Assembly: GCA_903862955.1 (NCBI GenBank)
Contig: CAIPAH010000007.1
Coordinates: 49,068 to 113,067 of the forward strand
DNA length: 64,000 nucleotides
Direction: 5' to 3'
Source: an uncultured Opitutia bacterium
Lineage (GTDB): Bacteria > Verrucomicrobiota > Verrucomicrobiia > Opitutales > Opitutaceae
Shown: positions 26,896 through 35,088 of the stretch, one piece after another
Layout of the letters: each line of letters opens with the position of its first letter
How positions within the stretch are numbered: the first letter of the stretch is position 1
Notes under the pieces: generated by a model
The model's database searches: none
What the model was told of the DNA's origin: nothing
What the model saw: the letters and a program-made list of their open reading frames with translations, nothing else
Made by a program: the position numbers and the translations under genes

Positions 26896-27929
26896 GCCGC
26901 ACTCTTGGGCCGCAGCAGGCCGTCGCGGATCATGAGTTCGGCGTTCTGAATGGCGTTGAGCGCGGCACCCTTCCACAGGTTGTCGCCGGTCACCCAGAAC
27001 GAAAGGCCGTTGTCGAGCGCGGTGTCCACGCGGATGCGCCCCACGCCACACTTCACCTTCTGGGCAAAATCGAGCGGCGTCGGATACTTCGTCTGCGCGG
27101 GCTCGTCGACCAGCTGCGCGCCGGAAAACGCCGCGATCGCGGCCCGGGCGGCGGCCACGCTGACGGGGCGCTCGAACTCGGCTTGGACGGAAATCGAATG
27201 CGCGCGGACGACGGGCACGCGCACGCAGGTGGCGGACACGCGGAGCTGCGGGAGGCCCATGATCTTGCGGCTCTCGAGCATCATCTTGGTCTCCTCGCCG
27301 GTGTAGCCATTGGGCCCGAACGTGTCGACCTGGGGGATGGCGTTGAATGCGATCTGATACGGGTAAACTTTCTTCGTGATCGGCGTGCCCTTGACGTGCG
27401 CCTGCACCTGCTGCTCAAGCTCGCGCACGGCTTCCGCGCCGGTGCCGGAGACGGACTGATACGTCGAGCAGAAGTAGCGCTTGAGGCCGAATGCCTGGTG
27501 CAACGGCCACAGGCCCATGAGGGTGACGGCGGTCGAGCAATTCGGGTTGGCGATGATGCCCTGGTGGGTGCGCAGCGCCTCGGGGTTGATCTCGGGAATG
27601 ACGAGCGGGACGTTCGGGTCCATCCGCATCGCCGAGCTCTTGTCGATGACGAGGCAGCCGGCCTTGACGGCGTCCGGCGCGAGGGCGCGCGTGACAGTGC
27701 CGCCGGCGGCGAAGAACGCGACGTCGATGTCGCCGAACACACCCGGCCGGGCTTCCTCGATCGTGATTTTCTTGCCGGCAAACTCCACGACCTTGCCCGC
27801 CGACCGCGCCGAGGCGAAGAGCCGCAGCGTGGCCATGGGGAAATTCCTTTGCGCCAGGAGCTGAAGCAGCTCTTGACCCACGGCGCCCGTGGCGCCGACG
27901 ATGCCGACTGTGAAGGATGAGTTTTTCAC
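26883..27929 (-). CDS. asd: Aspartate-semialdehyde dehydrogenase
   Basis: 348 aa from GTG 27929, which has GGAG 8 nt upstream. In-frame starts further out to 28049 give an unrelated extension. Motifs: TVGIVGATGAVGQELLQLL (NADP site), FFAAGG, the catalytic Cys in ANPNCSTAVTLMGLWPL, and the C-terminal VRVPVVRAHSISVQAEF with the active-site His. It makes aspartate semialdehyde for Lys/DAP, Thr and Met. The start codon is one nucleotide from the divergent transpeptidase start. Confidence 0.96.
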   Translation of the reverse strand: MKNSSFTVGIVGATGAVGQELLQLLAQRNFPMATLRLFASARSAGKVVEFAGKKITIEEARPGVFGDIDVAFFAAGGTVTRALAPDAVKAGCLVIDKSSAMRMDPNVPLVIPEINPEALRTHQGIIANPNCSTAVTLMGLWPLHQAFGLKRYFCSTYQSVSGTGAEAVRELEQQVQAHVKGTPITKKVYPYQIAFNAIPQVDTFGPNGYTGEETKMMLESRKIMGLPQLRVSATCVRVPVVRAHSISVQAEFERPVSVAAARAAIAAFSGAQLVDEPAQTKYPTPLDFAQKVKCGVGRIRVDTALDNGLSFWVTGDNLWKGAALNAIQNAELMIRDGLLRPKSAAVMT

Positions 27930-27930
27930 G

Positions 27931-28467
27931 ATGGATTCTCCGATGGAACGGGTCACCAAAACCTGCCTCCGCCTCGGTATCAAGCCCGCAGCGCGGATTA
28001 TCGCCGTCCGCCTGGGCCCCTCCACCCTGCAGTTTTTCCACGCCGGCAAGTTGGTAAAGAGCTACGCCGTCTCCACTTCGAAGCGCCCACCGTCCAACGT
28101 GAAGGATTCGCTGGGCACCCCGCGCGGCCTCCACGAGATCGCCGAGCGCATCGGCGAAGGCCAGCCGCCAGGCATGGTCTTCAAGTCGCGCGTGCCCACC
28201 GGGAAGCACTTCTCCGAGTTCGCCGACGCTGACACGAACACGAACTTCATCACCACCCGCATCCTTTGGCTGCGCGGACTCGAACCGGGGGTGAACCGCG
28301 GCGGCAACGTGGACACCTACGATCGCTACGTTTACATCCACGGCACCAACCACGAAGACCGCATCGGCGCGCAAATGAGCGCTGGCTGCGTCCTGATGCG
28401 CAACCACGACATCATCGAGCTCTACGACCAGGTCCGCACAGGGGATCAGGTGCTGATCACGGACTAG
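27931..28467 (+). CDS. L,D-transpeptidase (YkuD family)
   Basis: 178 aa from ATG 27931 (27943 is an alternative; neither has a strong Shine-Dalgarno). The YkuD catalytic region is YVYIHGTNHEDRIG followed by QMSAGCVLMRNHDIIELYD, the HxGT...SxGC-type motif with nucleophilic Cys. The N-terminal strand QFFHAGKLVKSYAVST is typical of the domain. No clear signal peptide is visible, so the export route is uncertain or the start lies elsewhere. The enzyme would form 3-3 peptidoglycan cross-links or anchor proteins. Its stop overlaps that of the convergent metal ATPase. Confidence 0.85.
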   Translation: MDSPMERVTKTCLRLGIKPAARIIAVRLGPSTLQFFHAGKLVKSYAVSTSKRPPSNVKDSLGTPRGLHEIAERIGEGQPPGMVFKSRVPTGKHFSEFADADTNTNFITTRILWLRGLEPGVNRGGNVDTYDRYVYIHGTNHEDRIGAQMSAGCVLMRNHDIIELYDQVRTGDQVLITD

Positions 28468-30704
28468 GCGTTCCGGCCGAAAAGCAGCCGCAGCGAATTC
28501 AGGCACACCACCAGCGTGCTGCCTTCGTGGGCAGCGACGCCGATCGCGAGTGGGACTGCGCCCCAGGCGGTCGCGACGACCATCACGATCACGACTCCCA
28601 GCGAAATCGTCAGGTTCTGACGGATGACGGCGCGGGCGCGGCGGCTGAGGCGCTCGGCGGCGAGGAAGTTCTCGATGCGGTCATGCATCAGGATGACCTC
28701 GGCCTGCTCGAGCGCCGCATCACTGCCGCGGGCGCCCATCGCCACACCAACGTCAGCGGCTGCGAGACAGGGCGCGTCGTTCACGCCGTCGCCCACCATC
28801 GCCACCTTGCGCCCGCCGTTGCTCTTCCGGAGGTCCATGATGGCCTCGACTTTTTGCTCCGGGGTGAGGTTGGCGCGGACTTCAGCCAGGCCGAGTTCCT
28901 TGGCCACGGCCTCGGCGGCCTGGCGGCGATCGCCGGTCAGCATGACGGTGTGGATGCCGAGGCGTTTCAGCTCGGCCAACACGGCGCGGGACTCGTCTCG
29001 GATCTGGTCGCGCAGGAGGACGCGCCCGATCATGCCCTTGCCCACCACCCAGATTTCCGCGAGCTCGGCAGGAGCTTGCGGGAGTTTGCCCGCCCAGGCG
29101 GCAAGCGGGCCGGCTTCGAGCAGTTCGCGGCGGCCCAGCAGCACCGGAGTGTCGCCGAGTTGGCCATGCACACCGGCGCCGACGATGTTCTTGAAATCCC
29201 CAATTTCGATCGCCTTCACGCCATGGGCGCGGGCGTCACGGACGATGGCGCGGGCCAGCGGGTGTTCGGATTTAGCCTCGAGCGCAAAGGCCAGCTCCAT
29301 CACCTCGCGTTCCCGGCCGGGCGGGAAACTTTCGTAGGCCACCACCGCCAGCTCGCCCGTGGTGAGCGTGCCGGTCTTGTCGAGCGCGACGACGTTGATC
29401 TCGGCGAGCTTTTCAATAGCCGCGCCACCGCGGAAGAGCACGCCGTGCCGCGCGCCCCAGGCGATCGCTGCGAGGATGGCGGATGGAATCGAGAGCACCA
29501 GTGCGCAAGGGCTGGCGACGACCATCAGCGTCATCGCGCGATAGAATGCCGACCGCACTTCCGGAGTGTTCTCGAACGGCGGCAGGTGAAAGCCCAGCCA
29601 CCAGACCAGGAACATCAGCGCCGAGCCACCGATGACGGCGTAAGTGTAGCCGGTGCCGAAACGATCCGTGAACCGCTCGCTGGGCGCCTTGAGCTTCTGC
29701 GCGGTCTGGATCAGCCGGATGATCTTTTGCAGCGTGCTCTCCGCCGGCAAACGCACGACGTCGAAATCGAGGGCGCCCCAGAGGTTGATCGTGCCGCTGA
29801 ACACCTGATCGCCGAGGCCTTTCTCGACCGGCGTAGCTTCGCCGGTGAGCGTAGATTCGTCGCTCGCGCTGCGCCCGTGCACAACCAAGCCGTCGGCGGC
29901 AAACGCATCGCCGGGTTTCACGCGCACGCGCTGACCGACCTGCAGCTGGTCCACGGCGACCTCTTCCTCTGTGCCGTCGGCGAGCACCCTGACGGCCCGT
30001 TTAGGCGAAGTTTTGAGGAGGGCGCTGACCTCACGCTGGGTGCGGTCGAGGGCGTATTCCTCCATCGCGCCGGACGCGGAGAAGAGAAACAGCAGCAGCA
30101 CCGCCTCGCTCCAGGCATTGATGAGCACGGCGCCGACCGCGACGGCGAGCATGAGGAAATGGATGTCGATTCTCCCCTTCCGGAGGTTCTCGCGCGTGTC
30201 CACCACGGCGTCCCAGCCGCCGGTCACGAGTGCGACGCCAAAGAACAGCTTTGCCACCCATGGAACCCCGGGCAGCGCATGCAGTGTCACAAACCCGGCG
30301 ACGCCAAACAAACCGCAGAAGGCCGCCAGCCAGCCCAGCGTGCGCCATTCCTGATCGGCCGCCGTCGGCTCGGCTTTGATCTCCGGCCACTCCATCTCGC
30401 GCCAGAGCCAGAGTTTTTGCGCGGTTTCGCACGACTCGCGCCCGATCACCGTGGCCCCGCCCTCGGTCCGCAGCTGATAGCCCGCGGGGGCGGCGCGGGG
30501 AGATTTCGCGGCGAACTTGGCCTCCGCGGCGGCGATTGTCTCGGCGAGCTTGGCTTCCAGGGCGGCGACATCCACCGGCCCGAGGGTGGCGAGGGAAATC
30601 TTCCGGGACGCGGGATCGACGCGCACGGCGCTGACCTCCGGCTGCGTGCGCAGAAACTGCACCAGCTCCTCCACCCAATCCACGCCTTGGTTCTCTGACG
30701 ACAT
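28464..30704 (-). CDS. P1B-type heavy-metal ATPase (P1B-4-like, SPC motif)
   Basis: 746 aa from ATG 30704. The N-terminal about 60 residues look like a degenerate HMA domain (VEELVQFLRTQPEVSAVRVD) without CxxC. Eight membrane segments are predicted. Diagnostic residues: the TM6 motif is SPCALVLS (not CPC), phosphorylation loop DKTGTLT, hinge GDGVNDAP, and TM8 HEGSTLVVCLNSLRLL. SPC plus HEG-type TM8 is the P1B-4 signature, linked to Co2+, Fe2+ or Zn2+ export. The actuator domain has TGEATPVEKG. No dedicated metal regulator is adjacent. Confidence 0.9.
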   Translation of the reverse strand: MSSENQGVDWVEELVQFLRTQPEVSAVRVDPASRKISLATLGPVDVAALEAKLAETIAAAEAKFAAKSPRAAPAGYQLRTEGGATVIGRESCETAQKLWLWREMEWPEIKAEPTAADQEWRTLGWLAAFCGLFGVAGFVTLHALPGVPWVAKLFFGVALVTGGWDAVVDTRENLRKGRIDIHFLMLAVAVGAVLINAWSEAVLLLFLFSASGAMEEYALDRTQREVSALLKTSPKRAVRVLADGTEEEVAVDQLQVGQRVRVKPGDAFAADGLVVHGRSASDESTLTGEATPVEKGLGDQVFSGTINLWGALDFDVVRLPAESTLQKIIRLIQTAQKLKAPSERFTDRFGTGYTYAVIGGSALMFLVWWLGFHLPPFENTPEVRSAFYRAMTLMVVASPCALVLSIPSAILAAIAWGARHGVLFRGGAAIEKLAEINVVALDKTGTLTTGELAVVAYESFPPGREREVMELAFALEAKSEHPLARAIVRDARAHGVKAIEIGDFKNIVGAGVHGQLGDTPVLLGRRELLEAGPLAAWAGKLPQAPAELAEIWVVGKGMIGRVLLRDQIRDESRAVLAELKRLGIHTVMLTGDRRQAAEAVAKELGLAEVRANLTPEQKVEAIMDLRKSNGGRKVAMVGDGVNDAPCLAAADVGVAMGARGSDAALEQAEVILMHDRIENFLAAERLSRRARAVIRQNLTISLGVVIVMVVATAWGAVPLAIGVAAHEGSTLVVCLNSLRLLFGRNA

Positions 30705-30788
30705 TTCGCAAAAGCTACTGTGGGAACCGGACTCCGCAAATTCAATTGCACCGCGCCAGCCGCGACCCCTTGGTGTGCAGCCTGACTC

Positions 30789-32861
30789 ATGATTGGTATT
30801 CGCGACGACACTGACTCCTCTGCCCCGGCCCCGCCGCCGAGTCGTGCGCCCGAGTTTGCCGCGAAGATTTTCGCCGAAGGCGGCTGGCTCCAGGACGGCC
30901 TGCAGCTCGAGCACCGGCCCCAGCAGGAGCAGATGGCGCGCACGGTCGCGGCGGCGCTCGAGGCGGACGAACCGTTGCTGTTCGAGGCGGGAACGGGCGT
31001 CGGCAAGTCCCTCGCCTACCTGCTGCCGGGCATTATCCACGCCGTCGACCAGTCGCGACAGCTGATCGTTTCCACCCACACGATTTCCCTGCAGGAGCAG
31101 TTGGAAACGAAGGACCTGCCGTTGTGCCGCCGGGTGTTTCGCTCCACGCCCGAGTTGAAGCCCTACGCCGACTTCAAGAGCGCCGTGCTCGTCGGCAAAG
31201 CCAACTACCTCTGCACCACGCGCCTCGCCGCCGCCCTGCGCGACAAGCAGGAGCTGTTCGCGTCGCCGGAGCACAGCGAACTCCAGCGCATCGCCGCGTG
31301 GGCCGAGACCTCGCGCGACGGACTGCGGCACGAGCTCTCGCCGCCGCCGTCGCCGGACGTCTGGGAGTGGGTCAACGCCGATTCCTCCGGCTGCTCGCGC
31401 AAGCACTGCGACGGCGAGCGCTGTTTCTACCAGCGCGTGCGGGCCCGGCTGCGGCTCGCGCAGGTGATCATCGTCAACCACTCGCTGCTCTTCGCGCACC
31501 TCAACGCCGGCGGCGCCACGGAACGGGGCGCCACGCGCGGCGTGCTTTTCCCTGACGATTTCGTAGTGCTCGACGAGGGCCACACCGTGCCCGACGTCGC
31601 CACCGAGCATTTTGGCCTCCGGCTGAGCAGCTTTGGCACCGAGCGGATGCTGAAGTATCTCTACAATCCCAAAAACCGGCGCGGCCTGCTCGCCAAGCAT
31701 GGCGGCGCGTTTGAGCAGCAGCTCGTGGTGGATGCCCTCGACGCGGCGGAACAGTTTTTCGGATTCCTGCGCGACCGGCTCCTCGACAAGCAGCCGGTGG
31801 TGCGTGTGCGCGACGAAACAAAATGCGATCCCTGGCTGGATGGGCCGCTGCTGGCACTGATCAAGGCGGTGGGCGCGCGCGCCGACAAACTCGACGAAGG
31901 CCAGGAGCGCGACGAACTCCTCGACCAGAAGGAGCGGCTCAAGAGCTACCAGACAAACCTCAAGCAATGGCTGTCCGTCTCGGACGAAAAATCCGTTTAC
32001 TGGCTGGAGCGTTCCGGACGGAGGCAGAACATTGTGACGCTCCGCACGGCGCCGATCGATGTCGCGCCGCACCTGCGCGAGGCGCTGCTCGAGCGGAACA
32101 CCGCGGTGGTCTTCACGAGCGCCACGCTCGCGGTGGGCGGACAGATCCTGCCGTTCCAGGAACGCGTCGGCGCCACGGACGTGCGCACTGCCATCGTCCA
32201 GTCGCCCTTCGATTTCGCCAGGCACATGCGCGTCTACGTTGCCGCCGACGTTCCCCTGCCCTCGCCCCAAGGCGCGCGGCTGGCGATCGAGTCACTCGTG
32301 GACTACATCCGCTTCTGCGCGCTGCGCGTGTCCGGCGGATCGCTCGTGCTGTTCACCAGCTACCAGGACATGCGCCAGGTGGCGGACATCCTGGCGCCCG
32401 AGTTTACGCGCGAGCAGCGGCCGTTTTTCATGCAAGGCGAGGAGCATTCGCGCACCGAGCTGACGCGACGACTGCAGGACGCCGGCAACGGGATCCTGTT
32501 TGGCACGGACAGTTTCTGGGCCGGCGTGGACGTGCCGGGGCCTTCGCTTTCACAGGTGATCATCACGCGGCTGCCGTTCGATCTGCCCACCCACCCGGTC
32601 ACGGAGGCACGCAGCGAGTGGATCCGAGATCAGGGTCGCAGCCCGTTCAATGAACTCACGCTCCCCGACGCTCTGATCAAGTTCCGCCAGGGCGCGGGCC
32701 GGCTGATTCGCACGGCGACGGACCGCGGGGTGATCACGATCCTCGACGCGCGCATCCTCGCCAAGTCATACGGGCAACTGTTTCTCGACAGTCTGCCGCA
32801 GTCCCAGTTTACCAAGTTGACGCGCGGGACCCGCGGCGAATCATTTCATCCTTTCGCTTAA
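30789..32861 (+). CDS. DinG/XPD-family ATP-dependent DNA helicase
   Basis: 690 aa. Walker A: FEAGTGVGKSLAYLLPG (residues about 58-75). Four cysteines (C142, C202, C207, C212) fit the XPD/DinG iron-sulphur cluster. Walker B is VVLDEGHTVPD (DEGH rather than DEAH). The C-terminal helicase motifs include SLVLFTSYQDM, FGTDSFWAGVDVPG and QGAGRLIRTATDRG. Such 5'-3' helicases unwind R-loops and recombination intermediates. The gene is divergent from the metal ATPase (84-bp gap). Confidence 0.93.
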   Translation: MIGIRDDTDSSAPAPPPSRAPEFAAKIFAEGGWLQDGLQLEHRPQQEQMARTVAAALEADEPLLFEAGTGVGKSLAYLLPGIIHAVDQSRQLIVSTHTISLQEQLETKDLPLCRRVFRSTPELKPYADFKSAVLVGKANYLCTTRLAAALRDKQELFASPEHSELQRIAAWAETSRDGLRHELSPPPSPDVWEWVNADSSGCSRKHCDGERCFYQRVRARLRLAQVIIVNHSLLFAHLNAGGATERGATRGVLFPDDFVVLDEGHTVPDVATEHFGLRLSSFGTERMLKYLYNPKNRRGLLAKHGGAFEQQLVVDALDAAEQFFGFLRDRLLDKQPVVRVRDETKCDPWLDGPLLALIKAVGARADKLDEGQERDELLDQKERLKSYQTNLKQWLSVSDEKSVYWLERSGRRQNIVTLRTAPIDVAPHLREALLERNTAVVFTSATLAVGGQILPFQERVGATDVRTAIVQSPFDFARHMRVYVAADVPLPSPQGARLAIESLVDYIRFCALRVSGGSLVLFTSYQDMRQVADILAPEFTREQRPFFMQGEEHSRTELTRRLQDAGNGILFGTDSFWAGVDVPGPSLSQVIITRLPFDLPTHPVTEARSEWIRDQGRSPFNELTLPDALIKFRQGAGRLIRTATDRGVITILDARILAKSYGQLFLDSLPQSQFTKLTRGTRGESFHPFA

Positions 32862-32893
32862 GCTCCCACCCGGCCAACCTCAGTAAACCCTTC

Positions 32894-33619
32894 ATGCCTA
32901 AGCTCCGCGCCGCTGCGCTTACTGATATCGGCCGTGTCCGCCAACGAAACGAAGATCGCTTCGTCTGCGACCTTCCCTCGATGGTCTTTGGCGTGGCTGA
33001 TGGTGTCGGCGGGTTGCCCGGTGGCGCGGACGCCGCCCAATGCGCCGTGGACGAGGTGGTTACGGCCGTGACCGCGCAGCCGGTGGATCCAAAGATCGAT
33101 CTCACCGCCGTGGTTCACCACATCAACCTCAGCGTGCACAATCTCGGCATCAAGTTGAGCCCGAGCATGGGCATCGGTTCGACCCTGACCTTTGGCTACG
33201 TCCGCGAGAAGACCCTGCACATCGCACACGTGGGTGACTCGCGTTGCTACGGCCTGCGTGCGGATCGGTTTCACCTGCTGACCGAGGACCATTCGGTCGA
33301 AAACGAGGCGCGGATGCGCCGGGCGCGCGGCGAAACGGTTTATTACCACGAGGCCAACCGCAATGCGTTGACGCGGTGCATTGGCCAGCCCACGCCGCCG
33401 CTGGTGGATCTCGTGGACCGTCCGCTGCAGGCGGGCGACCGCTATCTTTTCTGCACCGACGGCGTGACCCGCCTCGTGCGCGATTCCGAATTGGCCGAGA
33501 TCGTCGAGCGCGATGCCACGCCGGAGGAACTGCTGCACGAGATCGTTACGCTGGCCGTCCGCCGCGGCGGGCCCGACAACGCGACGGGAGTTTTGGTTTT
33601 CGTCGACGACGTCTCGTGA
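32894..33619 (+). CDS. PP2C-family protein phosphatase (PrpC-like)
   Basis: 241 aa, cytosolic. Metal-binding and structural motifs are in order: TDIGRVRQRNEDRF, FGVADGVGGLPGG, MGIGSTLTFGY, HVGDSRCYGLR, FCTDGVTRLV and the terminal RRGGPDNATGVLVFVDD. It dephosphorylates Ser/Thr residues in a Mn/Mg-dependent way. No Ser/Thr kinase is present in the window. A TPR protein starts 3 nt downstream, a likely partner in the same transcript. Confidence 0.93.
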   Translation: MPKLRAAALTDIGRVRQRNEDRFVCDLPSMVFGVADGVGGLPGGADAAQCAVDEVVTAVTAQPVDPKIDLTAVVHHINLSVHNLGIKLSPSMGIGSTLTFGYVREKTLHIAHVGDSRCYGLRADRFHLLTEDHSVENEARMRRARGETVYYHEANRNALTRCIGQPTPPLVDLVDRPLQAGDRYLFCTDGVTRLVRDSELAEIVERDATPEELLHEIVTLAVRRGGPDNATGVLVFVDDVS

Positions 33620-33622
33620 CGC

Positions 33623-33931
33623 ATGGCGTCGCGCGTGGAGCAGTTCCAGGCCCGCGTGGCGCAACAGCCGCAAAACGCGCTGTTTCGTTTCAGCCTCGCC
33701 CAAGCCCTGCTCGCAGAGTCGCGCGGAGCGGAGGCGATTCCACACCTTGAAATCTGTGTCGCCAGCGACGCGAACTGGATGATGCCGCGCATCCTCCTCG
33801 GGAAACTATTCCTGCAGCTCGGACGCCCAGTCGATGCTAAGCCACTGCTGACCGAGGCGCTCCAGCTCGCCCGCGCCCAGTCGCACGAGGATCCCGAGCG
33901 GGAACTCCTGGCGCTGCTCGCGGAAATCTGA
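33623..33931 (+). CDS. Short TPR-like protein
   Basis: 102 aa. Two to three TPR-like helix pairs are visible: RFSLAQALLAESRGAEAIPHLEICVASDANWMMP, then LGKLFLQLGRPVDAKPLLTEALQLA. It starts 3 nt after the PP2C stop, so it is almost certainly cotranslated. TPR units bind proteins, so it may be an adaptor for the phosphatase; this is inference from position. Confidence 0.75.
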   Translation: MASRVEQFQARVAQQPQNALFRFSLAQALLAESRGAEAIPHLEICVASDANWMMPRILLGKLFLQLGRPVDAKPLLTEALQLARAQSHEDPERELLALLAEI

Positions 33932-34269
33932 ATCCGCCGGCGCACGCGCCGATTTTGCGGCGGCTCGTGGCGGCAAAGATGCGGTCAGCCGCCAAGGCCG
34001 TCTCGACCCGCGCTGACGGCCCGAGTTGCGTAACGCATTCTCCTGCCGGATCCAGCAACGGCTATCAGCGACTTATGCAAGGTAGTGGGTCTGCTACTGT
34101 GGGCATCGTAAGAATCGCTACCTCCTAGGCCACAGCATCTACCGAATCATTTCGATGCGATTCGTAAAGGATGTGTAAGTTATCGCAGGACAGCTGCATT
34201 TCGCTGGCACCAAGCCGTCAGGAAGTGGAAATTCGAGACAAAGGTTCAACGCTCAACTCCACTTACCCC
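33932..34269. other. Intergenic region upstream of the membrane protein gene
   Basis: 338 bp with no convincing gene. It contains short complementary segments that could fold: GGTAG 34081-34085 with CTACC 34118-34122, and CTGTGG 34097-34102 with CCACAG 34130-34135. These may form an untranslated leader or a small RNA. No promoter or riboswitch class is recognisable. Confidence 0.3.
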
Positions 34270-34803
34270 ATGCACATTCCAACTCTCGCGGACTCTTCGG
34301 TCCCCATGCTTTTCTGGCATATGTTGGCCATCTTCGCGGCCCTCGTGCCCATCGTGCTGATCGAGGCGTATTCGGCCAAGAAACTCCTCGGTCTCACCCT
34401 CGGCCAGGCCATCGGGCCGATCTCGGCGTCCAATTTCACGTCCATGCTGATCGGCTTTCCGGTCCTTTGGACGCTCTGGCTCTCGGTCCAGCAGATGGTC
34501 GGTGGCAACTACGTCCACGGCCTCAGCACGTGGTGGAGGAAGCTTTACGCGGTCACGGTGCAAGCCCCCTGGCTGATGCACAGTGGACGCGATCTCTACT
34601 GGATGGTGCCGGTGGCCGCGATTGTGATGCTCGTGCCCGCATTCTTCCTCTCCGTCTGGGTCGAGCGCCTGGTCCTGCAGTGGTTCTGGAACAAGGAGGA
34701 CAAGAGCCGCCTCACGACCTTCTCGTTCAAGGCCCACGTGCCGTCCTACCTGACACTGGTGTTCTTCTGGTGCGTCTTCGGCGCCTACTCGATGACAAGC
34801 TGA
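34270..34803 (+). CDS. Small multi-spanning membrane protein, unknown function
   Basis: 177 aa from ATG 34270. Four hydrophobic helices are visible: about 14-35 (LFWHMLAIFAALVPIVLIEAY), 57-77, 108-130 (YWMVPVAAIVMLVPAFFLSVWV) and 155-173. Charged loops lie between (AKKLLGLTLG, WNKEDKSRLTT). I do not recognise the family. It is the last chromosomal gene before the tRNA-Met island and is not part of it. Confidence 0.65.
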   Translation: MHIPTLADSSVPMLFWHMLAIFAALVPIVLIEAYSAKKLLGLTLGQAIGPISASNFTSMLIGFPVLWTLWLSVQQMVGGNYVHGLSTWWRKLYAVTVQAPWLMHSGRDLYWMVPVAAIVMLVPAFFLSVWVERLVLQWFWNKEDKSRLTTFSFKAHVPSYLTLVFFWCVFGAYSMTS

Positions 34804-34883
34804 ACGCCGGCTGGCTGCCGAGGCAGCAGATCGAAACCAAGCGGAGCTGATGCTTCGCTTTTTTGTTGGGCGACCCGGGAAAG

Positions 34884-34929
34884 TGGTGCCAGAGGCCGGG
34901 ATTGAACCGGCGACCAAAGGCTTATGAGT
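34884..34929 (-). repeat. attL-side 46-bp direct repeat (tRNA-Met 3'-half remnant)
   Basis: Identical over 46 bp to 38386-38431, the 3' part of the intact tRNA-Met gene (CCA end through anticodon loop). Identity ends abruptly at both edges (34883 G versus T; 34930 G versus C). It lacks the 5' half of a tRNA, so it is not functional. This is the displaced target copy expected after site-specific integration. Confidence 0.93.
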
Positions 34930-34992
34930 GGATTACGGCCATTTTGCCCTCTGTCAAGGCGCTGGACTAAAACACCTTAAGATCCGAAAGTA

Positions 34993-35019
34993 GTGCTCAC
35001 AGGACCGATACGTGAGCAC
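34993..35019. promoter_or_regulatory. Left arm-type inverted pair GTGCTCAC...GTGAGCAC
   Basis: GTGCTCAC at 34993-35000 and its reverse complement at 35012-35019, spacer 11 bp, 64 bp inside the left att repeat. The same octamer pair recurs inside the right end (38337-38356). Terminal position and duplication suggest integrase or excisionase binding sites. Confidence 0.6.
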
Positions 35020-35042
35020 TGATCACAAGCCAAAAAAGACCG

Positions 35043-35062
35043 TTGCGAAAGTGATTTCGCAA
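35043..35062. promoter_or_regulatory. Perfect 20-bp inverted repeat upstream of the integrase
   Basis: TTGCGAAA-GTGA-TTTCGCAA, 27 bp before the integrase GTG. Position and symmetry suggest an operator for the integrase gene, or a further recombination accessory site. No known repressor gene lies on the element. Confidence 0.5.
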
Positions 35063-35088
35063 ATTCCCGCCGACGATAAAATCCGTAG

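Noticed and set aside
28266..30698. 810-codon plus-strand frame antisense to the metal ATPase
   Set aside because: It mirrors the ATPase coding strand, is Arg/His/Asp/Gln-rich and lacks any domain; a typical GC-rich shadow frame.
34884..34929. Second tRNA-Met gene
   Set aside because: Only the 3' half is present; the sequence diverges after the anticodon loop, so it is an att-site remnant.
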